Assembly: GCF_014635345.1 (NCBI RefSeq) | Contig: NZ_BMCU01000001.1 | Span: 1 to 64,000 of the forward strand | Length of the DNA: 64,000 nucleotides | From: Rhodococcoides trifolii | GTDB taxonomy: Bacteria; Actinomycetota; Actinomycetes; Mycobacteriales; Mycobacteriaceae | Direction: 5' to 3' | Shown here: one piece after another, positions 18,701-28,970 of the stretch | Layout of the letters: each line of letters starts with the position of its first letter | Position numbering within the stretch: the stretch's first letter is position 1 | Made by a program: the position numbers and the translations under genes | The notes under the pieces: model-generated | Told to the model about the DNA's origin: nothing | Database searches by the model: none | What the model saw: only the letters and a program-made list of their open reading frames with translations

Positions 18701-20967
18701 CCCGCCTCGTCCTCGATCAACGCGTCGACGCGATCGAATGCGGCAGCGAAGACCGGCTCGGATCCGTAGAACTCCTTCGCCATCTTGCGGTGCTGAGCGC
18801 CGAAGCCGGAGAAGACCCAGACCGGTCCGTTGGACGCCGGCGAATCTGCGGACAGCACACCGGGTCCCGGCTTTCCCTGCGCGACGGCACGTAGTCCGGA
18901 GACGGCCTCGGCGCGAGTGGACGCGAGCACCACTGCGCGAGAACGCCCGTGGTTGCGCTTGGCGAGCGAGCGACCGACGTCGGCGAGTGGGGTGTTGCTT
19001 CCCTCTTCGCTCTCGAGCCAGTCCGCCAGTTCGGCGGCTGCGCGGCGGCGGCGGGACGGCATGGACGCGGAGACGGCGAGCAGCACGATCCGCGGCTCCG
19101 GCTCGGGGGCACCCTCGGCCTGTACAGCCGAATTCGACCGGCCTCCGGCCTGTACAGCCGAATTCGACCGGCCTCCGGCCTGCCCGCCGGCGTCAGGGGC
19201 GCCCTGAGTCGGTGCAGCATCAGTCGCGGGCGCACCCTCTTCGAGTACCACTACGTCGTTGACCGCCGCTTCGGGATCGACTGCAGCGGGATCGAACTCG
19301 ATATCGTTGTCGGGAGAGGTCGACGCGGGGGAAGCAGCGGCCGGCACATACTCCGTCACCACCACGTGCGCATTGGTGCCGCCGAAGCCGAAACCGGAGA
19401 TACCGGCGACGGCCTTGCCGGTGTACCGCGGCCAGGCCGCACCCTCGGAGACGACACTGAGATGGGCGTCGTCGAACGGGATGTACGGGTTGGGGCCGGC
19501 ATAGTTGAGCGACTTGGGGAGCCGGTCGTTCTGCATCGCGAGGACCACCTTGATCAAACCTGCTGCGCCTGCAGCGGATTCGAGGTGCCCGAAGTTGGTC
19601 TTGGCCGATCCGAGCAGTGCGGGCTTGTCCGCGTCCCGGCCGCGACCGACGACGCGGCCGAGTGCATCTGCCTCGATGGGGTCACCGAGGATCGTGCCGG
19701 TGCCGTGGGCTTCGATGTAGTCGACCCCGGTGGGGACGATGCCGGCGTCGCGGTACGCCGAACGCAGCACGTCCGCCTGCGCGTCCGGGTTGGGGGCCAC
19801 GATGCCGTTGGAGCGGCCGTCTTGGTTGACCGCGGATCCGGCGATGACGGCGAGGATCGAATCTCCGTCGCGCTCAGCGTCTTCGAGGCGCTTGAGCACC
19901 ACGAGACCGCCGCCTTCGGAGCGGATCATGCCGTCGGCGTCGGACGAGAAGGCCTTGATTCGGCCGTCGGGTGCCAGCACCCCGGTCTGTCCGAATCCCA
20001 GTGTGGCGAGCGGAGAAAGGAGCATGTTGACGCCACCGGCGAGCGCGACGCTGGACTCTCCGCTGCGCAGGCTCTGCACGGCCTGATGGACGGCGACCAG
20101 CGACGACGAGCATGCGGTGTCCAGGGCGATGGACGGGCCGCGGAAGTCGAAGTAGTACGACACTCGACCGGCCACGACGGCCGTCGAGTTGCCGGTCAGC
20201 GCGTACGGGTGCGGGTCGGGGTCGCTGACCACGATCATCTGATAGTCGTTGGTCGACGTGCCGATGAAGACACCGACCTGTGTGCCCTTGAGTTCGCTGG
20301 CGGGGATGCGCGCGTTCTCCAACGCTTCCCACGTCAGTTCGAGCGCAAGTCGTTGCTGCGGATCGACATTGACAGCTTCGCGCGGGGACATCGCGAAGAA
20401 TTCGGCGTCGAATCCCTTCACGTCGTCGAGGTAGCCACCGCGGGTGACCGTCGACGCGATGCGCTCCGCCAGCCGGGCGTCGCCGGTGAATTCCGACCAC
20501 CGCCCTTCGGGCAGATCGGTGATGCCGTCGCGACCGTCGTCGAGCATCTCCCACATCGACTCCGGGGTGTGTCCGGCGCCGGGGAATCGGGTCGACAGGC
20601 CGACGATCGCGATGTCGTGCGACCGGTCGGACGGCCCCGACAGGTAGAACGAGTCGTCCGTGGTTCCGGACTCGGACTCCGGCTCGCCCTCGATGATGCG
20701 CGTCGCGAGGGAGGCGATGGTCGGGTGCTGGTAGGCCACCGTCGCAGTGAGCGTGACGCCGAGGAGCTCCTCGATCTCGCCGCTGAGCGCGACGGCGTCG
20801 CGGGAGCTGAGCCCGAACTCCTCCATCGGTCGATCGTCCGAAATCTGGTCCACCGACTGGTTGGTCGCGTCGGCGACCCAGTTCCGCAGCCACTCACGCA
20901 GCTGCGCGACCGTCATGTCCCCGTCCGTCACGTCGCCACGAATACTGTTGTCAGCCACTGAACCCAC
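15778..20967 (-). CDS. pks13: Polyketide synthase Pks13, mycolic acid condensase
   Basis: 1729 residues. Pks13 joins the meromycoloyl and carboxylated alpha chains into alpha-alkyl beta-ketoacid. Domains in order: N-terminal acyl carrier (phosphopantetheine Ser55 in FGLSSRD); ketosynthase (Cys286 in DTACSSSL, His421 in EAHGTGT, His461 in NFGHLES); acyltransferase (Ser804 in GHSMGE); second acyl carrier ([10 protein letters not shown], about 1250); thioesterase/acyltransferase (Ser about 1528 in GWSLGG, His about 1693 in GGDHL). All key residues are present. The linker between ketosynthase and acyltransferase (about 540-630) is Ala/Pro/Gly rich and carries a duplicated [10 protein letters not shown] unit. 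The start is a GTG; a second GTG three codons on is possible. Confidence 0.97.
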   Translation of the reverse strand: MGSVADNSIRGDVTDGDMTVAQLREWLRNWVADATNQSVDQISDDRPMEEFGLSSRDAVALSGEIEELLGVTLTATVAYQHPTIASLATRIIEGEPESESGTTDDSFYLSGPSDRSHDIAIVGLSTRFPGAGHTPESMWEMLDDGRDGITDLPEGRWSEFTGDARLAERIASTVTRGGYLDDVKGFDAEFFAMSPREAVNVDPQQRLALELTWEALENARIPASELKGTQVGVFIGTSTNDYQMIVVSDPDPHPYALTGNSTAVVAGRVSYYFDFRGPSIALDTACSSSLVAVHQAVQSLRSGESSVALAGGVNMLLSPLATLGFGQTGVLAPDGRIKAFSSDADGMIRSEGGGLVVLKRLEDAERDGDSILAVIAGSAVNQDGRSNGIVAPNPDAQADVLRSAYRDAGIVPTGVDYIEAHGTGTILGDPIEADALGRVVGRGRDADKPALLGSAKTNFGHLESAAGAAGLIKVVLAMQNDRLPKSLNYAGPNPYIPFDDAHLSVVSEGAAWPRYTGKAVAGISGFGFGGTNAHVVVTEYVPAAASPASTSPDNDIEFDPAAVDPEAAVNDVVVLEEGAPATDAAPTQGAPDAGGQAGGRSNSAVQAGGRSNSAVQAEGAPEPEPRIVLLAVSASMPSRRRRAAAELADWLESEEGSNTPLADVGRSLAKRNHGRSRAVVLASTRAEAVSGLRAVAQGKPGPGVLSADSPASNGPVWVFSGFGAQHRKMAKEFYGSEPVFAAAFDRVDALIEDEAGYSIKEIVLDDSLNYEFENSQVGIFAIQVALVETLRAHGAEPAAVVGHSMGEVGAAYATGGLNLEDAVRIICARSRLLGEGQEGLGSAEAGAMALVEFSAAEVVELAERFPGVEPSVYAAPTHTTVGGPAAPVQAMVEYAESLGKMGRVLDVRGAGHTSAVDPLLGELSAELMGIEPSKLRVAAFSSVDEGAFYKAGHEPIHGVDSWVKGMRHSVYFTQAVRNAVDSGYTTFIELSPNPVALMSIAATAWAAGVPDATLVPTLKRKESEPDTFLTALAELYVHGHAVSLPVLFGDGAYATIPRTSFLRKPFWIETTVSAITASVAALPGSHVALPDGRHVFEAQAGAVTSIDALVSAAAAQVLADVTVGAVVTRGAVPTSGSLTTTLTPHPGGASLTVHSRTGSDFVLLADAVVTAGPAVESTAPAEAAAPSLSSSALSDSVEQEPDVVDDFADRWDPNGSQSLEDRLALIVAESMGYAPEDLPAEIPLVELGLDSLMAVRIKNRVEFEFEIPQLQLAAVRDASLKEVEKYLRYAVENREEVEALAAQQKLDAEAEAAAEAQLDTAFQFEGDAVENTAVLDTTAEAEAIVADAAAPSVASDAQSFSEAAGTDVAPRDAAERLTFATWAVVTGESAKGIFNTLPVLDDPTAEKLAERLSERAKGEITLDDILDSETIEALADVVRQHLEAGDVVGVVRTLRTREEGSDAVPVFVFHPAGSSCVVYEPLLRRLPAGTPMYGLERIEGSIAERAAAYVPIVREIQGDGPYVLFGWSLGGVLSYAVAQILREQGADVRVVGLIDTVMPYEPIPDTPEEIELRWKRYAKVGKKLYNVDYPLPYDKLAKADDDGQIRIIMDLVKLSSAQIPSGIIEHQRTSWLDNRAIQTASPTVYDGDVTLYLADKYHDDAIALEPRLGKRHEHGGWGEYAPNLEIVHVGGDHLAIIDEPYIAKVGADLAGKLQGLTASMAAQGGESHP
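19118..19210. repeat. Repeat cluster inside the pks13 linker
   Basis: A 30-bp unit containing TGTACAGCCGAATTC and GACCGGCCTCC is tandemly duplicated (19118-19177). It is followed by a full copy of the 20-bp element GACCGGCCTCCGGCCTGCCC (19166-19185). At 19192-19210 lies a 19-bp imperfect palindrome, GTCAGGGGCGCCCTGAGTC, that looks like the 63-bp hairpin repeat with its loop removed. The insertions keep the pks13 frame and encode [22 protein letters not shown] sequence. Confidence 0.8.
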
Positions 20968-20991
20968 CCAACCAGTCGGAAAGAAAAAACG

Positions 20992-22887
20992 TCACTCGTC
21001 GATCGCGTCGGGGAACGCAGTTTGCGTGTACCCCCCGCGCAGAGTGCCTTCGATGTACGCCGCCTTGCACGCCCGGCGCGCGATTTTGCCGCTCGAGGTG
21101 CGCGGGATGGACCCGGCGGGAACGAGCAGTACGTCCCGCACCGTCACTCCGTGTCGGACCGAGATCGACGCGCGGACAGTGTCCGCGATCGGCGCCGGGT
21201 CCGCCTTGCCCGCGCCCGGCGCGCGCTCGGCCACGATGACCAACTGCTCGCTGCCGTCCTCCGGGTCGCGCTGCAGACCACTGCCGCCGTGCTCGAAGAC
21301 GAACTCGGGCAGCTGGTTCATCGGAACCGAGAAGGCCGCGACGAAACCGGGCCGCAGGGCCGTGGACGACTCCTGAGCGGACGCTTCGAGGTCCTGCGGG
21401 TAGTGGTTTCGGCCGTCGACGATCACCAGGTCCTTGACGCGACCGGTGATGTAGATTTCGCCGTCGACGTAGACGCCGTAGTCGCCGGTGCGCATCCAGT
21501 CGGCACCCTCGTCGGCACCGTCGGCGTGGCTGCCGGACTCCAGTCGCGACACCAGCTTGTTGTGGAAGGTCTCCGTCGTCTCGTTCTCGCGCCCCCAGTA
21601 CCCGCGGCCGATGTTCTGCCCGTGCAACCAGATTTCGCCGACGTGAGTGTCCGGCTGTTCGGCGCCCGACTCGGCGTCGACGATGGCCGCCCACTGGCTG
21701 CGCGCGACGTAGCCGCACGACACCTGCGGGATGGCACCCTCGGCGCTCTCGTCGACCTGGACCACACGGCCGGAATTGAGTTCGGCGCGGTCGACGTAGA
21801 TGACCTTCGCCTCGTCGGAATGCTTGGTGGTCGAGACGAACAGCGTGGCCTCGGCCATGCCGTAGGACGGCTTGATCGCGGTCTTCGGGAGCCCGTAAGG
21901 ACCGAAGGCGTCGTTGAACTTGCGCATCGACGTGGTGGTGACCGGCTCGCTGCCGTTGATCAGACCGATGACGTTCGACAGATCGAGGGTTTCACCGTTC
22001 TTCGGCAGACCGCGCTGAGCGGCGTGTTCGAACGCGAAGTTCGGTGCTGCGGCGAACGTGCCCGCACCGTCGGAGACCGCGGCGAGTTCCTTGATCCAGC
22101 GGTACGGCCGCTGCACGAACGCGCGCGGGCTCATGATGGTGATGTACTTGCCGCCCAGCGCGGGCAGGATGACCGTCAGCAGTCCCATGTCGTGGAAGAG
22201 CGGCAGCCAGGTCACACCGCGCGAATCCTGGGTGATCTCGACGCTGTCGACCATCTGCAGTGCGTTGACGCCGACGGCGCGGTGGGTGATCTCGACACCG
22301 GCGGGCGTACGCGTGGACCCCGACGTGTACTGCAGATACGCGATGTCGTCGAGATTCGCGTCGGGCTCGGTCCAGGTCTCTCCGACGCTGTCCGGAACAG
22401 CGTCGACGGCGATGATGCGTGGACGCTTGGCGGCCGGGAGCGCGCGGAAGAACTGACGCACACCTGCGGCGGAGTTGGTTCCGGTGAGGATGGCGGACGG
22501 CTCGCAGTCGCTCAGCACGGCGTGCAGACGATCGCTGTGACCGGGCTCGTCCGGATCGAACAGCGGCACGGCGATGGTGCCCGCGTAGATCGCCGCGAAG
22601 AACGCAACGACGTAGTCCAGGCCCTGGGGAGCGAGGATGGCGACGCGATCGCCCTGGTTCGTCACCTGCCGTAGACGCGCGCCCACCGCTCGCAGCCGAG
22701 CACCGAACTGCGCCCAGGTGAGTTCGTGGACCTCACCGTCTCGCTCACGGGAGAAGTCGACGTAGCGGTAGGCCAGCGCGTCGCCGTTCTCCGCGACGTT
22801 GCTTTCCACGTGCCGCACCAGTGTCATGCCCTCGGCAATAGTGATGCGGCCGTTTTCGTCGACATAATCGTCGAACGATTTCGTCAT
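20992..22887 (-). CDS. fadD32: Long-chain fatty acyl-AMP ligase FadD32
   Basis: A 631-residue fatty acyl-AMP ligase. It activates meromycolic acid as acyl-AMP and loads it on the N-terminal carrier domain of Pks13. Adenylation-family motifs are present: [18 protein letters not shown] (P-loop), [19 protein letters not shown] and the C-terminal [15 protein letters not shown] chose the ATG of [11 protein letters not shown] because GGAGGAGATGAA lies directly before it; upstream in-frame codons would bury this ribosome-binding site. It is first in the fadD32-pks13-accD4 operon, with a 24-bp gap to pks13. Confidence 0.96.
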   Translation of the reverse strand: MTKSFDDYVDENGRITIAEGMTLVRHVESNVAENGDALAYRYVDFSRERDGEVHELTWAQFGARLRAVGARLRQVTNQGDRVAILAPQGLDYVVAFFAAIYAGTIAVPLFDPDEPGHSDRLHAVLSDCEPSAILTGTNSAAGVRQFFRALPAAKRPRIIAVDAVPDSVGETWTEPDANLDDIAYLQYTSGSTRTPAGVEITHRAVGVNALQMVDSVEITQDSRGVTWLPLFHDMGLLTVILPALGGKYITIMSPRAFVQRPYRWIKELAAVSDGAGTFAAAPNFAFEHAAQRGLPKNGETLDLSNVIGLINGSEPVTTTSMRKFNDAFGPYGLPKTAIKPSYGMAEATLFVSTTKHSDEAKVIYVDRAELNSGRVVQVDESAEGAIPQVSCGYVARSQWAAIVDAESGAEQPDTHVGEIWLHGQNIGRGYWGRENETTETFHNKLVSRLESGSHADGADEGADWMRTGDYGVYVDGEIYITGRVKDLVIVDGRNHYPQDLEASAQESSTALRPGFVAAFSVPMNQLPEFVFEHGGSGLQRDPEDGSEQLVIVAERAPGAGKADPAPIADTVRASISVRHGVTVRDVLLVPAGSIPRTSSGKIARRACKAAYIEGTLRGGYTQTAFPDAIDE

Positions 22888-23126
22888 TTCATCTCCTCCG
22901 AAGCGTCGCGAAGCCACGCCATCGATCTTGTCGGCGTCTGCCTTCGAACTACCTCATACGTTCGAACCGGCATCCGGTCTGCCCACTCACCCATGTCGAC
23001 CGTCCTCCGGGCTGCCCGGGTGCAATGCGACCGGGGCGCACAAGAGGCTACCTGCGGGTAGCTTGCCCAAACCGCCTGTCGTAAATCGCTGGACAAACCA
23101 CAAATATGGTACCGACACGCTGTAGT
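22888..23126 (-). promoter_or_regulatory. Upstream region of the fadD32-pks13-accD4 operon
   Basis: This gene-free 239-bp stretch separates fadD32 from the minus-strand F420 oxidoreductase and should hold the operon promoter. Two degenerate copies of the 20-bp GC-rich element lie here, at 22965-22984 (three mismatches) and 22998-23017 (two mismatches). I could not fix a -10/-35 pair with confidence. Confidence 0.5.
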
Positions 23127-24134
23127 TCATTCGCCGGACAAGAGGGGAATCACCGGAGCGAATGCTTCCATCTGCGTCGGATAGACGCCCACGTACGACA
23201 TCGAGGTCTTCAACCGGACATTTCGGATCTGCTCGGCGATCTCGTCGAACGTTCCGATCGCGGCGTACGGCGACTCCAGAATGTCGTCCACCGTCAGTTG
23301 AGCGTCGACCTCCATGTTCGGCAGCATGCCATTCGCAATGGCTGCGAGCGCCATTTCTGCCGTTTGCTCGCGGTCGTCGGAGACCACCACCATCGAGATG
23401 GTCCAGTTCAACTCGATCCGATCGAACCGGTCGCCGGCCGCGGCGCGAATCTGCTCGACGCGTTCGATGCTCTTCGCCATCGTGATCTCGGAGAGCTTGA
23501 GCTTGCCGTCCAGCGTGGTGCTCGGAACCAGCGACGCGATGTCCGCGTGCTTGGCCATCAGAGCCATCATCTTGGGTCCGCCGCCGCCGACGGCGATCGG
23601 CGGACGAGGGCCTTGCCGAGGCCGAGGGCTACCCTGCAAACCCTTGATCTCGTAGTGCTTGCCTGCGAAGTTGCACTCCTGGCCACGCATCAACGTGTCG
23701 AGGATCGTCAGCGATTCGTCCAACTTCTCGACGCGCACCGCCGGGCTCTCGTACGGGAGGCCGCTCTTGACGTACTCCTCTTTCATCCATCCGGCGCCGA
23801 TACCGAACTCGAGGCGGCCCTTCGACAACTGATCGATGGTGGTCGCGTCCTTGGCCAGAACGGCCGGGTGCCGGAACCCGTTGGCCAGAACGGCGGCGCC
23901 GATGCGGATCTTCTCCGTCGACACCGCGAGCGCACCGAGTGCTGCGATCGGTCCGACCTGGTTGCCCAGATGGTCCGGAATCATGAAGCTGTCGTACCCC
24001 AGCGACTCCGCGGTCTGCGCGAGCTTGACGAACCGACGCGCGCCGCCCTCGGCGGGGTTGCCTTCGCCGCCGGCCGCGAAGCGGAACTTGCGGAGCGGCG
24101 GAGCAGACGAAGCTGCAGCTTCGGCAGAACTCAT
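23127..24134 (-). CDS. LLM-class F420-dependent oxidoreductase
   Basis: A 335-residue luciferase-like TIM-barrel flavoenzyme. Motifs are MIPDHLGNQVGPIAALGALA, VLANGFRHPAVLAKD and GIGAGWMKEEY, typical of the F420-dependent branch (the substrate of this subgroup is not known to me). The start is the ATG of MSSAEAAASS with AGGAGAG seven bases upstream. The gene is an insertion between fadD32 and the cutinase-like gene relative to M. tuberculosis, and the 139-bp gap upstream suggests its own promoter. Nothing ties it directly to mycolate chemistry except position. Confidence 0.88.
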   Translation of the reverse strand: MSSAEAAASSAPPLRKFRFAAGGEGNPAEGGARRFVKLAQTAESLGYDSFMIPDHLGNQVGPIAALGALAVSTEKIRIGAAVLANGFRHPAVLAKDATTIDQLSKGRLEFGIGAGWMKEEYVKSGLPYESPAVRVEKLDESLTILDTLMRGQECNFAGKHYEIKGLQGSPRPRQGPRPPIAVGGGGPKMMALMAKHADIASLVPSTTLDGKLKLSEITMAKSIERVEQIRAAAGDRFDRIELNWTISMVVVSDDREQTAEMALAAIANGMLPNMEVDAQLTVDDILESPYAAIGTFDEIAEQIRNVRLKTSMSYVGVYPTQMEAFAPVIPLLSGE

Positions 24135-24250
24135 GTGTGTTCTCTCCTGGGGCCGGGGACGCGGAAGTGGCCCCCAACGGGCCAACGAGCCACTCTAGCG
24201 TCTCGATCCGGTAACGCCCGAATGCGCTGGCCTCCGCGCAGCCTGATTCC

Positions 24251-24270
24251 GGCCGGCCTCCGGCCTTCCC
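24251..24270. repeat. Copy of the 20-bp GC-rich dispersed element
   Basis: GGCCGGCCTCCGGCCTTCCC differs at two positions from the copy in pks13 and glfT2. It sits just after the cutinase-like gene stop. Confidence 0.7.
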
Positions 24271-24273
24271 GCA

Positions 24274-25245
24274 CTAGGAATGCGCCGGGACCGGGGCGTT
24301 CTCGATCAGGCCGGCAGCCCACTGCTCGGTCCACTGCGTTGCCGTGGTTCCGCTTCCGTCCACCACGTACGACGCGTACTGCGCGTGCACCGGATTGCCG
24401 GCCGCACCCACCAGCGCGGCCAAAGATGACGGAATGTTCCTCAGCGACAACGCATCCGATGGCGCGGCGCAGATGAGGTCACCCGGCGCACAGATGGTGT
24501 TGGTGCGATCGGCGAGCGACCCGAAGCCGCCCTGGCGCGGACCGCTCATCGTGATGCCGGGCAGGTCGAGTCCTCCGAGCGCCACCTCCGCGCCGGTTCC
24601 GTCGACAGCCGGTCCGACGTCGTTTCCACTCGTACCGTCACGGCGCCCGTCGGCGATCAAGGTGACGCCCAGAACTTGATCGGCCGGAACCGGCCCGTTG
24701 CCGGCGCCGATCGTCGCGGCAATGTCCCCAGCGATCACGGCGCCCTGTGAGAAGCCCGCCAGGACGTAGTTCGTGAGCGGACAGTCCCGGTACGTGCTCG
24801 CCAACGCGTCGGTGGCCTTCGCGGTGCCTTCGGTACGACTGGTGTTGTACGAGGCCTGACCGTCCGGCGGAATCGCGACCGGGTTCGAGAACTGGGCGAC
24901 GTACGGAACGGTGTAGACGGTCGCGCGGCCCGCGGGGAACTGTCCCTGCAACGGCTTGCTGACGTTCAGCATCAGCGAGGCCGGATTGGCCGTCGGGTTG
25001 TACGGATCGTCGGTAGCGCTGGACTCCCACGTCCCGGGAATCGACAACACGAACACGTCGGGGCAGCTCGCGGGCTGCGACTGAGGCTTCTCGGGGCCGG
25101 GTGAGGGACCGGGCGCGGGTTCCTTCAGTCGTCCCGCCAGGAGGTACCAGAGCGCGACGATCACGATGATCACCACGACGACGGCAGCGATCAACCCCAG
25201 GAACACCTTCAGCGGCGACCTCTTACGACGCGTACCAGTGGCCAT
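24274..25245 (-). CDS. Membrane-anchored cutinase-like lipase/esterase (Rv3802-like)
   Basis: 323 residues with a single N-terminal membrane anchor (about 12-37), a Pro-rich linker and an alpha/beta-hydrolase cutinase domain. The nucleophile is Ser166 in AGFSQGAV. An acidic residue in CAPGDLIC and a His in NPVHAQYASYV complete the likely triad. Mycobacterial Rv3802c, in the same place, is an essential thioesterase/phospholipase that affects mycolate layer homeostasis, so an envelope lipid role is likely. The ATG start lies 5 bp after the upstream DUF732 gene. Confidence 0.9.
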   Translation of the reverse strand: MATGTRRKRSPLKVFLGLIAAVVVVIIVIVALWYLLAGRLKEPAPGPSPGPEKPQSQPASCPDVFVLSIPGTWESSATDDPYNPTANPASLMLNVSKPLQGQFPAGRATVYTVPYVAQFSNPVAIPPDGQASYNTSRTEGTAKATDALASTYRDCPLTNYVLAGFSQGAVIAGDIAATIGAGNGPVPADQVLGVTLIADGRRDGTSGNDVGPAVDGTGAEVALGGLDLPGITMSGPRQGGFGSLADRTNTICAPGDLICAAPSDALSLRNIPSSLAALVGAAGNPVHAQYASYVVDGSGTTATQWTEQWAAGLIENAPVPAHS

Positions 25246-25250
25246 CGAAA

Positions 25251-25793
25251 TCAGCTGCAGTACTTCGCCGACGCGGCATCGATGTACGTCTGAGCCGTCG
25301 CACCGGCCTGCTCCGCCGTGATCTCGGCCCCGGACGCGGCCGCTTCCGATCCGACGTTGGCGGTCACGAACGTGCTGATCTGATCGTTCGGAACGCCCTG
25401 TCGCTTGGCGGCGCAGATGTAGTTGGCGGTCGAGATCGCGATCTCACCGTTGCCCGCAACGGTGACACCCTTGGTCTTCAGTTCGTCGAGGAACGCCTGA
25501 CCCCGCGCGTCGACGTTGGCCGGCTCGGTGGGCCCGGGGAACCCGCTCGGCACGGGCTCGGCCTGCTCCGGCGCGGTAGCTGCAGCGCCGGGACTTGTCG
25601 GTGCCGCCGAGGTGGACGAAGACGCCTGCGGTGTGGAGGACGGAGCCGTCGTCGTCGCCGCCGACGTGGTCGACGAGGTGAAACTCGGAGTGCTGCTCGC
25701 GGACGAGTCGTCGCTTCCGCACGCGGCGAGCGTGGCGCCCGCCAGCAGCACGAACGCGCCTGTACTCACCACGCGAACAAACCGGGAACTCAC
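25251..25793 (-). CDS. DUF732-domain lipoprotein
   Basis: About 180 residues. It has a lipoprotein signal peptide with lipobox LAAC, a Ser/Thr/Ala/Pro-rich linker and a C-terminal DUF732 domain of about 75 residues ending AAKRQGVPNDQI...YCS. The domain's two cysteines probably form a disulfide. DUF732 proteins are small exported mycobacterial-type proteins of unknown function. AGAAGGA is 10 bases from the preferred GTG; another in-frame GTG lies three codons earlier. It is 5 bp from the cutinase-like gene, so the two are co-transcribed. Confidence 0.85.
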   Translation of the reverse strand: MSSRFVRVVSTGAFVLLAGATLAACGSDDSSASSTPSFTSSTTSAATTTAPSSTPQASSSTSAAPTSPGAAATAPEQAEPVPSGFPGPTEPANVDARGQAFLDELKTKGVTVAGNGEIAISTANYICAAKRQGVPNDQISTFVTANVGSEAAASGAEITAEQAGATAQTYIDAASAKYCS

Positions 25794-25872
25794 TACGTAC
25801 ACATCCTTCTGCCGGGAGGAACGACGGACACGGGAACGCTAACCGGGCGAGCTGAGAGAACTCTGAGGTCGC

Positions 25873-27771
25873 CTACGGAAAAATCTGCGCCTGACCGTTC
25901 TTCACGGTGATCCAGCCGAACTGGAAGTTCTGCTGCACACCACCGTCGATGGGGAACTGGTCGCTCGTGACGAACCCGAGCCGTCCGCCTTCGTACCCCA
26001 CGCTCTTCCACGCATCGAAGATCGGACCGTTCTCTATCGCCCAGGCACCCGTGGCCGGGCTCCAGTAGATGTTGCCGCCCTCGAACTGGTTGAAGCGGCC
26101 GCCGTCCTTGACGCTGATCTCGCTGGTCTTCGGGAAGCCGAGCGCTCCGTTCTCGAAACCGAGTCCGGCGTACTTGTCCATGATCTTTCCCTGGACGGCG
26201 TGGGTGCCGTTCGCCTCGCTGTAGTACATGGCGCCGATCTCGAAGCCCTGCACCGCACCCGGCTTGCTCGGTGTCTGCACCTCGTCGGCTGCCGGGTATC
26301 CCAGAGGACCGCCCTCGTAGCCCTGCGCTGCCCATTCGCCGAGGATGGCGCCGCGCACCGCATGAGCCTTCGTCTGCGGAGTCCAATAGATCATGCCGTT
26401 CTGGAACGAGTTGAACCGTCCGCGACCGTCGGCGACACCGATCTCGCCACTCGTCGGGAGACCGAGAATGCCGTCCGCAGCCTTGTAACCCTGGTAAACG
26501 CCACCGATCGCGCCGGCCACCGGGAATGTCCCCAGGTTCGACGAGAAGATTCGCCCGAACCGGAAGTCCTGAGCGCTGCCGCCGGTGACGGCGTACGAAT
26601 CCGTCAGGCAGTCGGCGAGCCAGTTGTTCCCGGAATGCACGTCGGCGAACCCGCCGGCGATGGTGCAGGCCGGCTTGTCGGCCGGAACGCCGAGCGCGGA
26701 GGCCATCTGCGGCCACGCCTGCTTGAGTTCGAACTGCCAGTACGGCCATGAGTGCGTGCCCGACGGGCGGTAGTTGATCGAGGCGGGGATGCCGAGCTTG
26801 TTCAGCTTGGTCGCGAAGGTCTGGGAGGTCAGTCGCGCCAGAATTTCGAGCCCCATGCCGGCGTAGTTGGTGCTGACCCCGGGGATGCCCGAAGGCTGGT
26901 CGTACGCCCCGGTCAATCCGCTGCCGCTCGAGACGTACAGGCTGGTGCCCTTGAGCTTCTCGGCGAGGACGTACGGGTCGTGTTGCGCCCATGCGTCCGA
27001 CGTCGGTGCGCCCCACATCGCGGTGGCGTCGAAACCGCCCGCGTCTTGCATGGCGTAGGCGATGGCCTGCGGCATGCCGAGCGTGGTGGTGGCGAGAATG
27101 CCGGAGAACGAGCCCGCGAACTTGAAGAAGCCGGGGTTGCGCGCGGCCAGCGTCATGGCGGCGGTCCCGCCCATCGACAGGCCTGCGACCGCGCGCGTCT
27201 GGTTGGTGCGCCAGTCACGTTCGAGAATGGGCGGGAGTTCCTTGGTCAGGAACGTTTCCCACTGGTAGTTCTTGCCGTTGTCCTGATCGGCCCAGTCCGA
27301 GTAGAAGCTGGACTGTCCGCCGACGGGAAGGATGACGTTGACGTTCTTGTCGGCGAACCAGGATTCGGCGTCGGTCTCGGCGGTCCAGCCGCTCTCCTGA
27401 TCGGTGGCGCGCAACCCGTCGAGCATCCACACCGACGGGAACACCGCCTGCGGGTCCTTGTTCCAATCACGCGCGAGAAGCATCTGCACCTGGATCGGAG
27501 TGGCCATCGACGGCGAGTCGACCCACAGCGCCACCCGACGATCCGACAACCAGTTGACCGAGGACACGACGGCACCGGACGGTGCCTGCGTGGGGGCCGG
27601 CGCCGCAGCTGCGGGAGCGGCGTGCACCGCCGGGGCCGCCGAGGCGACGGCTACGACCGTGCCACCGGCCAGCGGAAGCACCAGCCCGGCAGCGATGGCC
27701 GCGAGCACCCGTGTCCGCCCGCTCGAGATTCGGCGACTGTCGGCCTTACGCAGCTGCATCGTCTTCGCCAC
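25873..27771 (-). CDS. Mycolyltransferase (Ag85 family) with C-terminal LGFP repeats
   Basis: 632 residues. It has a signal peptide (about 1-52), an Ag85/esterase-D type catalytic domain (about 70-395; Ser199 in AGLSMGG, and H in GTHSWPYWQ) and four or more LGFP repeats (LGLPTSGEIG, LGYPAADEV, LGFPKTSEIS, LGFVTSDQF). It transfers mycolic acid to arabinogalactan or trehalose in the outer envelope. LGFP repeats are thought to anchor proteins to the wall. Mycobacterial Ag85 lacks them, whereas corynebacterial and rhodococcal enzymes often have them. The start could be the GTG used here or the ATG of MQLRKAD four codons on. Confidence 0.9.
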   Translation of the reverse strand: MAKTMQLRKADSRRISSGRTRVLAAIAAGLVLPLAGGTVVAVASAAPAVHAAPAAAAPAPTQAPSGAVVSSVNWLSDRRVALWVDSPSMATPIQVQMLLARDWNKDPQAVFPSVWMLDGLRATDQESGWTAETDAESWFADKNVNVILPVGGQSSFYSDWADQDNGKNYQWETFLTKELPPILERDWRTNQTRAVAGLSMGGTAAMTLAARNPGFFKFAGSFSGILATTTLGMPQAIAYAMQDAGGFDATAMWGAPTSDAWAQHDPYVLAEKLKGTSLYVSSGSGLTGAYDQPSGIPGVSTNYAGMGLEILARLTSQTFATKLNKLGIPASINYRPSGTHSWPYWQFELKQAWPQMASALGVPADKPACTIAGGFADVHSGNNWLADCLTDSYAVTGGSAQDFRFGRIFSSNLGTFPVAGAIGGVYQGYKAADGILGLPTSGEIGVADGRGRFNSFQNGMIYWTPQTKAHAVRGAILGEWAAQGYEGGPLGYPAADEVQTPSKPGAVQGFEIGAMYYSEANGTHAVQGKIMDKYAGLGFENGALGFPKTSEISVKDGGRFNQFEGGNIYWSPATGAWAIENGPIFDAWKSVGYEGGRLGFVTSDQFPIDGGVQQNFQFGWITVKNGQAQIFP

Positions 27772-27919
27772 TCACTCTCTTCGTAAACCTCAACTCTGTT
27801 CTTGCTCAAACCACGGGTTCGCACAAGAGATCTCGATTAGTTGTACACGGTGACGAAGAAAGTCTGCGACAGCCACGCTGTTACTGGTGGTGCAATTGTT
27901 ACTCGGGTCTCAGCGACGC

Positions 27920-28894
27920 TCAGGCGCCGAGAGCGTCGAGAATCTGACCGCGCGCGCTCCAGAGCTGCGCCTCCCAATTGGGCCAGTTGTGGATACCGGT
28001 GGCCGGGAACTCGTAGCGGGCCGGGATACCCAGGGCGGTCATGCGCACCTGGAAGGCACGGGTGTTGGCGAGCGCAATCGCTTCGAGGCCCATTCCGTTG
28101 GCCGTGTTGTAGACCCCGATCGGCGAGGTCGGTCGGTCCGTCGGTCCGGGCAACCCGCTGGACGCGGCGATGTAGAGCGAGAGTCCGCGCAGCATCGGAG
28201 CGAACACGAACGGGTCGTTGCGAAGCCACGCCGGGTTCCACGGGGGCCCCCACATGGAATCGACGTTGAACCGGCCGGCGTCGAGCATCGCGACCCGGAT
28301 TGCTTCACGCATGCCGGGTGCAGAGATGTTCAAGTAACCCGAGAGCGAGCCGGCGAACTTGAACTGGTTGCGGTGGTAGGCAGCGAGAGTAAGGGCTGCG
28401 CTGCCACCCATCGACAATCCGAGGACGGCGTTGTTCGAGCTCGACACCCCAAATCCTTCGAGATAGTCCGGAAGCTCACGCGTCAGGAACGTCTCCCACT
28501 TGTAGGTGATCTTCTGACCGTTGAAGTTCGACGGCGCGTACCAGTCCGTGTAGAAGCTCGACTGGCCACCGACGGGCATCACGAGCGTGACGTCGTCGTT
28601 GGAGAACTGCTGCAACGCGTTGGTCTCGAAGGACCAGGCATTGCGATCGTCGCGGGCGCGCAGGCCGTCGAGAAGATAGAGCGCGGAGCTTCCTCCGCGA
28701 GCCGCCCACTGGACCTGAACCTTGATCGGTCCCATGGTCGACGGAACGGACAGCTCTTGGTAGCCGCCGGCGGGAGAACGGTGCGCGACCGGCGCAGCCG
28801 TCGCGATGGGAGAACCAGCAAGCCCCAGAGCGACCGGGACCACCATCATGGCGGCGAACATGCCCGCCAACCTGCGCTTGCGACCGAACTGCAT
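27920..28894 (-). CDS. Mycolyltransferase (Ag85 family)
   Basis: 324 residues with a signal peptide ending near ATAAPVA and a single Ag85 domain. Visible motifs are YLLDGLRARDD, MPVGGQSSFYTDWY, Ser161 in LGLSMGGSAAL and the C-terminal HNWPNWEAQ region with the catalytic His. It is secreted and makes trehalose dimycolate or mycolylates arabinan. It is closely similar to the neighbouring 29032-30096 product, pointing to tandem duplication. The ATG of MQFGRKRRL is preceded by GAGGG. Confidence 0.93.
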   Translation of the reverse strand: MQFGRKRRLAGMFAAMMVVPVALGLAGSPIATAAPVAHRSPAGGYQELSVPSTMGPIKVQVQWAARGGSSALYLLDGLRARDDRNAWSFETNALQQFSNDDVTLVMPVGGQSSFYTDWYAPSNFNGQKITYKWETFLTRELPDYLEGFGVSSSNNAVLGLSMGGSAALTLAAYHRNQFKFAGSLSGYLNISAPGMREAIRVAMLDAGRFNVDSMWGPPWNPAWLRNDPFVFAPMLRGLSLYIAASSGLPGPTDRPTSPIGVYNTANGMGLEAIALANTRAFQVRMTALGIPARYEFPATGIHNWPNWEAQLWSARGQILDALGA

Positions 28895-28970
28895 GGGTGG
28901 AGCCCTCGTTTTCCGTGTGCACTGCCGCCGGCCACCAGCCGATCTCAGACAGGACCCTAGAACACGAAAA

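Noticed and set aside
15784..20961. Two long plus-strand open frames opposite pks13
   Set aside because: They are antisense shadows of a protein with complete catalytic motifs, with no ribosome-binding sites or recognisable domains.
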